Below the pieces are notes generated by a model. It saw only the letters and a list, made by a program, of their open reading frames with translations, did no database searches and was not told the DNA's origin. DNA of 7,949 bases from an uncultured Polaribacter sp. (lineage in GTDB: Bacteria > Bacteroidota > Bacteroidia > Flavobacteriales > Flavobacteriaceae): NCBI GenBank assembly GCA_913050305.1, contig CAJXAS010000081.1, positions 1-7,949 of the forward strand, in the 5' to 3' direction. Below are positions 1-6,492 of this stretch, piece by piece. Position numbers and translations under genes: made by a program. The first letter of the stretch is position 1. Every line of letters starts with the position of its first letter.

Positions 1-530
1 TCTTTTTCTAATAAACTCATAAATGGCACATAATTGCAAGAACCCCAAATCCAATCACAAAAATCTTCGTATGTACAATCGTTTATAGATTTATATTCTA
101 TTTGATTTGTTGTTAAATTAGAAACCGTAACTACCACCTCTTTATGTGTAGCTTTAATTTTATGATACATTTCTTTAGTAACCTCTCTTTTAATTAATGC
201 ACGTAAATTTTTACTTTCTCCGAAAGTTTTTCTACCATTTAGAAAGTTCCAAAACGTATTTAAATGATTAATGCTTATTACTTTTTCTCCAGCAACTCTC
301 TTAATCTTAAAAGGATTGTTACTAAAAATAGTTTTCTGGTTTACATTCGTATATATCTCTTTTAGTTCGGCTAACATTCCTAGTGCTAAATGGGAAACCA
401 TTAAACTTCCCGTAGAAGTTCCTATAAATAAATCATACTTTTTATTTTTATTTTGCATGAGATATTGCGCAACACCACCTGCAAATGCGCCCTTACTTCC
501 ACCCCCGGAAATTACCAGTGCTTTTTTCAT
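1..530 (-). CDS. Patatin-like phospholipase (3' end outside window)
   Basis: Reading leftwards from an ATG at 528-530, the frame stays open for 176 codons to the window edge, so the C-terminus is missing. The N-terminus shows the patatin oxyanion-hole loop GGGSKGAF (residues 9-16), a short helix, then the nucleophile elbow GTSTG (37-41), with Ser39 as predicted nucleophile of the Ser-Asp dyad. The segment near residues 160-174 (WIWGSCNYVPFMSLL) resembles the strand that precedes the Asp-Gly motif in this family; that Asp would lie just beyond position 1. There is no signal peptide or membrane segment, so a cytoplasmic lipid acyl hydrolase is the likely role; its substrate cannot be told. The gene diverges from the lipoprotein gene across 45 bp. 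The leader before ATG is A-rich with no Shine-Dalgarno. Family assignment is firm; intact activity cannot be judged without the rest. Confidence 0.9.
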   Translation of the reverse strand, partial: MKKALVISGGGSKGAFAGGVAQYLMQNKNKKYDLFIGTSTGSLMVSHLALGMLAELKEIYTNVNQKTIFSNNPFKIKRVAGEKVISINHLNTFWNFLNGRKTFGESKNLRALIKREVTKEMYHKIKATHKEVVVTVSNLTTNQIEYKSINDCTYEDFCDWIWGSCNYVPFMSLLEK

Positions 531-575
531 TTTTTATTATGATTTGATTACTTTAGTGGTATAAAAATATTAAAA

Positions 576-1616
576 ATGAAAAGAATATTCCTACTTATTT
601 TCACTTTACTTTTTTTAATTGGATGTACCCGAGAATACCAACCAAGAAATGTAGAAAAAGTAACTATTAAAACAATTAAAATAGATAGTTCTAGTATTAG
701 AGCAATGGTTGTAACAGGTCACAAAAGCATGTCTTATGCTTCCTCTAACGGTACTATTGGTTCTACTGCAGATAATGGTGTGCTTTGGCATACTTTAAAA
801 ATCAGATATCAAGACAGTATTATTCCCCATTTTAGAAGCTTTGCTTATAATGGTGCAGATTATTTTGCTTTGTCTATTGGTAGCCCTGCATTATTGTATA
901 AAATCTCTAATGGTGCAGCATCTTTACAATATTTTGAAGAACATAAAAACGTGTTTTATGATGCGCTCACTTTTTTTGAAGACAATACCCACGGAATTGC
1001 CGTTGGAGATCCTACAGAAAACTGTGCTTCTATAATTATAACAGAAGATAGTGGAGAAACCTGGAATAAAATTCCTTGCGAAAATTTACCGAAATTTAGC
1101 AAAGATGAAGCTTTCTTTGCAGCTAGTAATACCAATATAAAAACAATAGGAAGCACCGTTTGGATTGCTTCTGGAGGAAGTAAGGCAAGAGTTTTAAAAT
1201 CTACAAATTATGGTAAAACATGGCAGATTTTTGAGACTCCAATAATTCAAGGTAGTGGGCCACAAGGAATTTATTCTATTGATTTTCACAATGAAAACGA
1301 CGGAATTATAATTGGTGGAGATTATTCAGAGCCTTTGAGAAATAAAGCAAATAAAGCCGTTACTACAGATGGCGGTAAAACATGGACGCTAGTTGCAGAC
1401 AATGAAAATCCTAATTATAAAAGTTGCGTTCAATATGTGCCTAATACAAACGGACAAGAAGTTTTTGCTGTAGGTAAAACAGGAATTTCATTTTCTAATA
1501 ATGGTGGAATAACTTGGAAAGAAGTTTCTAAAGATGCATATTATGCAATTCAGTTTTTAGATAAAAATACGGCTTGGTTAAGCGGACATGAAAAAGTTGG
1601 AAAATTAAAATTATAA
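576..1616 (+). CDS. Asp-box (BNR) repeat beta-propeller lipoprotein
   Basis: This 346-residue protein begins with a lipoprotein signal: basic MKR, a hydrophobic stretch, and lipobox LIGC with Cys17 as the predicted lipidated residue. The mature part carries Asp-box hairpins of the S/T-x-D/N-x-G-x-T-W type at 156-163 (TEDSGETW), 209-216 (STNYGKTW), 263-270 (TTDGGKTW) and 307-314 (SNNGGITW). A degenerate copy lies near 63-71, and a weaker one perhaps near 109-117. The spacing of about 45-55 residues fits one box per blade of a six- or seven-bladed propeller of the sialidase/Ycf48-like fold. I see no sialidase catalytic set, so enzyme activity should not be assumed; relatives are often labelled 'oxidoreductase' or 'sialidase-like' without proof. 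The residues after Cys17 (TREYQP) are not an acidic run of the kind used for surface export in some Bacteroidota, so location beyond membrane anchoring is open. pepT follows after 16 bp, suggesting an operon. The precise role is unknown. Confidence 0.88.
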   Translation: MKRIFLLIFTLLFLIGCTREYQPRNVEKVTIKTIKIDSSSIRAMVVTGHKSMSYASSNGTIGSTADNGVLWHTLKIRYQDSIIPHFRSFAYNGADYFALSIGSPALLYKISNGAASLQYFEEHKNVFYDALTFFEDNTHGIAVGDPTENCASIIITEDSGETWNKIPCENLPKFSKDEAFFAASNTNIKTIGSTVWIASGGSKARVLKSTNYGKTWQIFETPIIQGSGPQGIYSIDFHNENDGIIIGGDYSEPLRNKANKAVTTDGGKTWTLVADNENPNYKSCVQYVPNTNGQEVFAVGKTGISFSNNGGITWKEVSKDAYYAIQFLDKNTAWLSGHEKVGKLKL

Positions 1617-1632
1617 AAAAAGTTGAATACCA

Positions 1633-2874
1633 ATGATTAATAAGAAACATCTTATAGAAAGGTTTATAAAATATGTAACTATAGATACAGAATCAGACCC
1701 TAATAATCCTGCTTTTCCTAGCACGGAGAATCAGTGGGATTTGGCAAATGTTTTAGTTGAAGATTTAAAAGTAATTGGAATGCAAGACATCTATTTAGAT
1801 GAAAACTGCTATATCATGGCTACTTTACCGAGTAATGTAAGCCATAATGTACCCATTATCGGTTTTGTTTCGCATATGGATACAAGTCCAGATTTTACGG
1901 GAAAAAATGTAAAACCACAAATAACAGAAAATTATCAAGGAAACGATATTATTTTAAACAAAGAAAAAAATATTATTCTATCTCCAGATTATTTTGAAGA
2001 TCTATTGCAATATAAAGGGCAAACTATTATCACTACAGACGGCACAACACTTTTAGGAGCAGATGATAAGGCTGGTATTACAGAAATTGTAACTGCTATG
2101 GAATATTTAATTCAGCATCCAGAAATACAACATGGTACCATTAGAATTTGCTTTACGCCAGATGAGGAAGTTGGCAAAGGAGCCCATTTATTTGATGTAG
2201 AAAAATTTGGAGCAGCTTGGGCATATACCATGGATGGCAGCCAGATTGGAGAGTTAGAGTATGAAAATTTTAATGCAGCAAGTGCCGTTGTTACTATAAC
2301 AGGTAAAATTGTGCATCCGGGCTATGCAATAGGAAAAATGATAAATTCAATGCAAATTGCCAATGAATTTATGTCTCTATTACCAGAAGCAGAAGTGCCT
2401 GAAAAAACAACCGATTACCAAGGCTTTTTTCATTTACATGATATGAATGGTACTGTTGAAAAAACGGTATTAGAGTATATCATAAGAGATCATGATTTAG
2501 ATTTGTTTGCAAAAAGAAAGAATGTATTGCAAAATATTGCAGACAAACTAAATAAAGTTGCTGGGCAAAATCTAATTGAAATAACGATGAAGGACCAATA
2601 CTTTAATATGAAAGAAAAAATTGTTCCTGTAATGCATATTGTAGATTTGGTTGAAGAAACTATGATAGATTTAGGAATAACACCATTAATTAAGCCTATT
2701 AGAGGAGGAACAGATGGTTCTCAACTATCATTTAAAGGATTGCCTTGTCCTAATATATTTGCTGGAGGCCACAACTTCCACGGGCGCTTTGAATATGTTC
2801 CTGCAGAGTCTATGGTAAAAGCAGCAGAAGTTATTGTGGGCATTGCCGCAAAACTTAGTCAAAAGAACGCATAA
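1633..2874 (+). CDS. pepT: Peptidase T (tripeptide aminopeptidase, M20B)
   Basis: PepT is a cytoplasmic di-zinc aminopeptidase that removes the N-terminal residue from tripeptides and so finishes peptide breakdown. The protein has 413 residues, close to the 408 of the Escherichia coli enzyme. The metal and catalytic residues line up with that enzyme: HMDT with His81 and Asp83, GADDKAG with bridging Asp144, DEE with catalytic Glu178 and ligand Glu179, MDGS with Asp201, and NFHGRFE with His383. The dimerisation (lid) domain lies between about residues 214 and 330 and contains VHPGYA with His228, matching the substrate-contacting His of the family. The RGGTDGSQLSFKGLPCPN block (357-374) is typical of peptidase T. 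The start is the first ATG after the lipoprotein stop, 16 bp downstream with no terminator between, so the two are probably co-transcribed. A hairpin terminator begins at the stop codon. Confidence 0.97.
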   Translation: MINKKHLIERFIKYVTIDTESDPNNPAFPSTENQWDLANVLVEDLKVIGMQDIYLDENCYIMATLPSNVSHNVPIIGFVSHMDTSPDFTGKNVKPQITENYQGNDIILNKEKNIILSPDYFEDLLQYKGQTIITTDGTTLLGADDKAGITEIVTAMEYLIQHPEIQHGTIRICFTPDEEVGKGAHLFDVEKFGAAWAYTMDGSQIGELEYENFNAASAVVTITGKIVHPGYAIGKMINSMQIANEFMSLLPEAEVPEKTTDYQGFFHLHDMNGTVEKTVLEYIIRDHDLDLFAKRKNVLQNIADKLNKVAGQNLIEITMKDQYFNMKEKIVPVMHIVDLVEETMIDLGITPLIKPIRGGTDGSQLSFKGLPCPNIFAGGHNFHGRFEYVPAESMVKAAEVIVGIAAKLSQKNA

Positions 2875-2906
2875 AAAAAGTCTCCATGAATTCTGGAGAC
2901 TTTTTT
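2874..2906. terminator. Bidirectional rho-independent terminator between pepT and the acyltransferase gene
   Basis: A perfect stem GTCTCCA (2880-2886) / TGGAGAC (2894-2900) with loop TGAATTC is flanked by an A run (2873-2879) and a T run (2901-2906). Six further A-T pairs can extend the stem. The T run follows the stem on the plus strand and the A run gives a T run on the minus strand, so it can end transcription of pepT and of the convergent gene that stops at 2939. The hairpin starts directly at the pepT stop codon. Confidence 0.9.
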
Positions 2907-2938
2907 ATAAAATTCTATATCACTTTGAAAAACAACTC

Positions 2939-3478
2939 TTAAGATAATTCAGGATTTTTACCCTTTACATCTTTATAAAAATTATCGAATACTTTAAAAT
3001 CTTGTTGCATGTCTTCTGTAACATAATATGGTTCTGAAATTTTAATTTTTTTATTTTCAAAATCTAAGGTTGCCATTACAATAGGCACATTTGCACCTTT
3101 GGCTATATAATAGAATCCTGTTTTCCATTTATCTACCTTTTTTCGAGTTCCTTCTGGAGATAAACCCAAACGAAATTCTTCTTTAGTATTAAAAATATTA
3201 ATTACCCCCTCTACCATATTAGTGCTTTTATCTCTATTTACAGGAGTTCCTCCTAATGCTTTAAAAAAATAACCAAAAGGCCATTTAAAAAGAGAACCTT
3301 TCCCAATAAAATGCACCATTTTACCCTCACTCATTCTTGATAGAATAGCAATCGGAAAATCTAGCCAACTTGTATGAGGAGCTGCAATAATAATATATTT
3401 TTTAGGTGCATCCGGGAAGCCATTTTCTACTCTCCAACCTAAAATATTGTATAATATAAATTTTGAAATCTTTTCCAC
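2939..3478 (-). CDS. PlsC-type lysophospholipid (1-acylglycerol-3-phosphate-like) acyltransferase, GTG start
   Basis: This small single-domain protein of 179 residues belongs to the PlsC/LPLAT acyltransferases, which move a fatty acyl chain onto a glycerolipid or similar acceptor at the inner face of the membrane. The family blocks occur in order: HTSWLD (35-40), the HX4D catalytic motif with His35 and Asp40; GGTPVNR (76-82), block II; SPEGTR (107-112), block III for phosphate binding; and VPIVMA (131-136), block IV. There is no clear transmembrane helix, and the protein is shorter than the roughly 240 residues of classical PlsC, so the exact acceptor is unsure; it may be an accessory enzyme. 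The start is GTG at 3476-3478: no ATG lies between it and the upstream in-frame stop, and the next in-frame ATG (Met49) would remove the HX4D motif. It is convergent with pepT and divergent from rmuC. Confidence 0.9.
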   Translation of the reverse strand: MEKISKFILYNILGWRVENGFPDAPKKYIIIAAPHTSWLDFPIAILSRMSEGKMVHFIGKGSLFKWPFGYFFKALGGTPVNRDKSTNMVEGVINIFNTKEEFRLGLSPEGTRKKVDKWKTGFYYIAKGANVPIVMATLDFENKKIKISEPYYVTEDMQQDFKVFDNFYKDVKGKNPELS

Positions 3479-3567
3479 AAATATCTCTATCTTAATTGTT
3501 TACAAAAACCTACATAAAAGGTTTTCTATTATTTTTTAAAGTGATAAATTTAAGGACTTAAATTGAC

Positions 3568-4911
3568 ATGATGACTGAAATAATTACATACTTATTTATT
3601 GCCATAGTTTTTGCGCTAATTGGCTTGTTTATAGGGAAATTACTCTCTAAACTAAATTTTGAAAAAGATAAAACTGCCTTAGAAAAAGAAAAATCTACCC
3701 TTGAAGAACGTTTAATCTTGCTGCAACAATCTAAAGAAATTACCGAAAATAATTTTATTGAATCTCAAATAGCATTAAAAAACAACCAACTAGAAAAAGA
3801 AAAGTTAATTACTGCTAATGCTAGACAAGACTCTGAAGTTCAAAATTTACAAATTAAACTAACCGAGAATAAAGGTGAAGTTGAAAAACTAAATGAAAAA
3901 TTTACAAAGGAGTTTGAAAATTTAGCAACAAAAATTTTAGATGAAAACTCAACAAAATTTAAAACGCAAAATAAAGAAAGTATTAGTGCTATTTTAAATC
4001 CTTTAAAAGAAAAAATAGAAGGGTTTGAGAAGAAAGTTACAGAAACGCAAGAAAAAAGTATTGGAATGCACTCTGCACTGCGAGAACAATTGGGTCATTT
4101 AAAAGATTTGAACTTGCAAATGAGTAAAGAGGCAATTAATTTAACCAAAGCTTTAAAAGGAGATAATAAGACCCAAGGAGACTGGGGAGAAACCCAATTA
4201 GAAATTTTATTAGAAAAAGCAAAACTTACAAAAGGAATACATTACAGCACACAAGGTGGCTTTAGAGATAATGAAGGCAAGGTAAAGAAACCAGATTTTA
4301 TTATTAATTTACCAGACAATAGACATTTAATAGTCGATTCTAAAGTGTCTTTAACGGCATACGAAAGTTATTTTTCTTCAGAAAATGAAATTGAAAAAGA
4401 AGCTTTTTTATCAAAACATATTAAAAGTATTAGAGATCATTTTAAAGATTTAAGCTCTAAAAAGTATGATACTTTATATGAGATTAATTCGCCAGACTAC
4501 GTATTAATGTTTGTTCCTATAGAACCTGCTTTAATGATTGCCTTAAATAAGGTAAATGATCTGTACTTAGAAGCCTTAGATAAAAATATTGTATTGGTGT
4601 CTACTTCTACTCTACTAGCTACCTTAAGCACGGTTTCATCTATGTGGAGACAAGAAAATCAAAAGAATAATGTTTTAGAAATATCTAAACAGGCAGGCGC
4701 TTTGTATGATCAGTTTGTAAATTTAACAGAAGATTTAATTAAGGTAGGGAATCAATTAAAAACGGTACAAGGAAGTTATGATTCTTCTATGAAAAAATTA
4801 ACAGGTAGAGGAAATCTAATTAAGAAAGTAGAAAACATTAAACAGTTAGGTGTAAATACTTCAAAAAAGATAAATCAAAGTTTACTAGACAGAGCAAATG
4901 ATTTAGACTAA
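3568..4911 (+). CDS. rmuC: DNA recombination protein RmuC homologue
   Basis: RmuC is a widespread protein linked to limiting DNA inversions at short inverted repeats in E. coli and predicted to be a nuclease; its biochemical activity is poorly known. The 447-residue protein starts with one membrane segment (about residues 7-26), continues with a long charged coiled coil (about 30-125, then helices to about 195), and ends in the RmuC domain (about 195-420). Diagnostic stretches are GDWGETQLE (204-212), PDFIINLPD (242-250), HLIVDSKVSL (253-262) and YVLMFVPIEPAL (311-322). Asp243, Asp257 and Lys259 fit a PD-(D/E)xK-like active site. Two adjacent ATGs (3568 and 3571) could each be the start. A TAAATTTA sequence at 3545-3552 is one base off the Bacteroidota -7 element and may be its promoter. 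It is a single-gene unit ending at a strong terminator. Confidence 0.95.
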   Translation: MMTEIITYLFIAIVFALIGLFIGKLLSKLNFEKDKTALEKEKSTLEERLILLQQSKEITENNFIESQIALKNNQLEKEKLITANARQDSEVQNLQIKLTENKGEVEKLNEKFTKEFENLATKILDENSTKFKTQNKESISAILNPLKEKIEGFEKKVTETQEKSIGMHSALREQLGHLKDLNLQMSKEAINLTKALKGDNKTQGDWGETQLEILLEKAKLTKGIHYSTQGGFRDNEGKVKKPDFIINLPDNRHLIVDSKVSLTAYESYFSSENEIEKEAFLSKHIKSIRDHFKDLSSKKYDTLYEINSPDYVLMFVPIEPALMIALNKVNDLYLEALDKNIVLVSTSTLLATLSTVSSMWRQENQKNNVLEISKQAGALYDQFVNLTEDLIKVGNQLKTVQGSYDSSMKKLTGRGNLIKKVENIKQLGVNTSKKINQSLLDRANDLD

Positions 4912-4936
4912 AGTAGCCCTAGTTTGAACTAAAAAG

Positions 4937-4972
4937 AAAAAAGCATCAAGAATTAACTTGATGCTTTTTTTT
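4937..4972. terminator. Bidirectional rho-independent terminator between rmuC and glyA
   Basis: A perfect 8-bp stem GCATCAAG (4943-4950) / CTTGATGC (4957-4964) encloses loop AATTAA. It is preceded by six A (4937-4942) and followed by eight T (4965-4972), so the stem can be extended by A-T pairs and a U tract is made in either direction. It sits 25 bp after the rmuC stop and 47 bp past the glyA stop, serving both convergent genes. Confidence 0.92.
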
Positions 4973-5019
4973 ATTATATTTTTTCACCCAATTGAGCTAT
5001 TTATAAACCAATACATGGC

Positions 5020-6294
5020 TTACATTACAAACAGTCTTCTTGAACTCATCATATCAGCCACACGATCACTAATTTCATGCAATGCTTCCTCATTATCAGC
5101 ATTTGTAATTGCTTCATCTATAAAGTCTACAACAGCTTTCATATGTTCTACCTTTAAGCCACGGGTTGTAATAGCAGGTGTACCTACTCTAATACCAGAC
5201 GTTATAAAAGGAGATTTGTCATCAAAAGGCACCATATTTTTGTTTACAGTAATTTCTGCTTTTCCTAAAGCAATCTCTGCATCTTTCCCAGAAATATTTT
5301 TGTTACGCAAATCAATCAACATACAATGATTGTCTGTACCACCAGAAATAATATTATATCCTTTGGCTACAAATTCTTTCGCCATTGCAGCAGCATTTTC
5401 TTTTACTTGAATTTGGTACTCTAAAAACTCATCTGTTAAAGCCTCACCAAAAGCAACCGCCTTTGCAGCAATAACGTGCTCTAAAGGTCCGCCTTGGTTT
5501 CCAGGAAAAACAGCAAAGTTTAATAAAGTAGACATTTTTTTAAGCTTTCCACTTTTTAAGGTTTCTCCAAATGGGTTGTCAAAATCTTTACCCATTAATA
5601 TAATTCCTCCTCTTGGGCCACGTAATGTTTTGTGGGTTGTAGAAGTAACAACATGACAATGCGGTAAAGGATCATTTAAAATACCTTTTGCAATCATTCC
5701 TGCAGGATGTGATATATCTGCCAATAAAATAGCGCCAACACTATCTGCAATTACTCTAAAACGCTCAAAATCGATATCTCTAGAATATGCAGAAGCACCC
5801 GCAATTATTAATTTTGGTTGCTCTTTAGTAGCAATTTCTTGAATTTTATCATAATTTAAAACACCAGTTTCTTTTTCAACACCATAAAACTTTGGGTTGT
5901 ACAATCTACCAGAAAAATTTACAGGAGAACCATGGGTTAAGTGACCACCATGAGATAAATCGAAACCTAAAATGGTATCACCAGGTTTTAAACAGGCAAA
6001 AAATACAGCAGTATTTGCCTGTGAACCAGAGTGTGGTTGCACGTTTGCATATTCTGCACCAAACAATTCTTTGGCTCTATCAATTGCTATTTGTTCTACA
6101 ATATCAACAACTTCACAACCTCCATAATACCTTTTTCCAGGATATCCTTCAGCATATTTATTGGTTAAAACAGAACCTTGCGCAAGCATTACTTGTTCAC
6201 TTGCAAAGTTTTCAGAAGCTATAAGCTCTAAACCATTAATTTGTCTTTCTTTTTCTTCCTGAATAAGGTCAAAAATTTGATTGTCTATTTGCAT
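5020..6294 (-). CDS. glyA: Serine hydroxymethyltransferase
   Basis: GlyA is a cytoplasmic PLP enzyme that converts serine and tetrahydrofolate to glycine and 5,10-methylenetetrahydrofolate, the main source of one-carbon units. The protein has 424 residues (417 in E. coli). Key sites are present: LIASENF (24-30), [13 protein letters not shown] (47-59) with the active-site Tyr pair region, SHGGHLTHG (114-122) whose His stacks on PLP, LADISH (191-196) with Asp193 for the pyridine nitrogen, [13 protein letters not shown] (218-230) with Lys222 as the PLP Schiff-base lysine, [11 protein letters not shown] (263-273), and SGIRVGTPA (366-374) with Arg369 for the substrate carboxylate. The ATG start gives the standard N-terminus. 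The leader is an AAC-rich stretch without Shine-Dalgarno. A perfect TAnnTTTG element lies 24 bp upstream. No riboswitch-like structure is evident in the leader, which is too short to hold one if that promoter is used. Confidence 0.98.
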   Translation of the reverse strand: MQIDNQIFDLIQEEKERQINGLELIASENFASEQVMLAQGSVLTNKYAEGYPGKRYYGGCEVVDIVEQIAIDRAKELFGAEYANVQPHSGSQANTAVFFACLKPGDTILGFDLSHGGHLTHGSPVNFSGRLYNPKFYGVEKETGVLNYDKIQEIATKEQPKLIIAGASAYSRDIDFERFRVIADSVGAILLADISHPAGMIAKGILNDPLPHCHVVTSTTHKTLRGPRGGIILMGKDFDNPFGETLKSGKLKKMSTLLNFAVFPGNQGGPLEHVIAAKAVAFGEALTDEFLEYQIQVKENAAAMAKEFVAKGYNIISGGTDNHCMLIDLRNKNISGKDAEIALGKAEITVNKNMVPFDDKSPFITSGIRVGTPAITTRGLKVEHMKAVVDFIDEAITNADNEEALHEISDRVADMMSSRRLFVM

Positions 6295-6317
6295 TGTTGT
6301 TGTTTTGAAATAAGTAT

Positions 6318-6325
6318 CAAAAGTA
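6318..6325 (-). promoter_or_regulatory. Candidate Bacteroidota -7 element for glyA
   Basis: Read on the minus strand the bases are TACTTTTG, an exact match to the Bacteroidota primary-sigma -7 consensus TAnnTTTG. They lie 24 bp upstream of the glyA ATG, giving a predicted leader of roughly 15-20 nt. No good -33 TTG lies at the usual distance (a T run is there), so this rests on the -7 element and its position only. Confidence 0.5.
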
Positions 6326-6462
6326 ATGAAAAATCAAAACCTAATAAAAATCTTTTGTATAAAATTTTACAGAACTTATGAATTTTTATGTATTTCTAAT
6401 AAAACAAATGTTAAATTATAGTTATTCGTTTTGTTTCTGCCAAAAAGCATGAAAATATTGCA

Positions 6463-6470
6463 TAGATTTG
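6463..6470 (+). promoter_or_regulatory. Candidate Bacteroidota -7 element for fahA
   Basis: TAGATTTG is an exact match to the Bacteroidota -7 consensus TAnnTTTG, 22 bp upstream of the fahA ATG. This predicts a leader of about 15 nt. The -33 region is poor: a TTTTG at 6429-6433 is too far upstream (29 nt spacer) for the usual spacing. Chance occurrence in such AT-rich DNA is possible, but the placement is right. Confidence 0.5.
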
Positions 6471-6492
6471 GACAAATTAAAGAATTTATATA

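Noticed and set aside
538..546. TATGATTTG as a promoter -7 element for the lipoprotein gene
   Set aside because: There are three bases instead of two between TA and TTTG, and no -33 TTG at a proper distance, so the match is not convincing.
271..564. 97-codon plus-strand ORF at the left end
   Set aside because: It lies antisense to the patatin gene, whose minus-strand frame carries clear family motifs, and its own translation shows no recognisable domain.
4958..5329. 123-codon plus-strand ORF antisense to the 3' end of glyA
   Set aside because: It begins inside the rmuC terminator stem and overlaps the conserved SHMT C-terminus in reverse; it is a shadow frame.
5892..6224. 110-codon plus-strand ORF antisense to glyA
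   Set aside because: It is rich in Gln, Leu and His as expected for a reversed frame of this gene and has no promoter or domain.
6402..6436. AAACAAA / TTTGTTT inverted repeat between glyA and fahA as an operator
   Set aside because: Seven-base A/T-dominated arms separated by 21 bp are expected by chance in this composition.
6295..6492. Glycine or folate riboswitch upstream of glyA
   Set aside because: No conserved stem-rich, GC-containing fold is visible, and the likely leader is under 25 nt.
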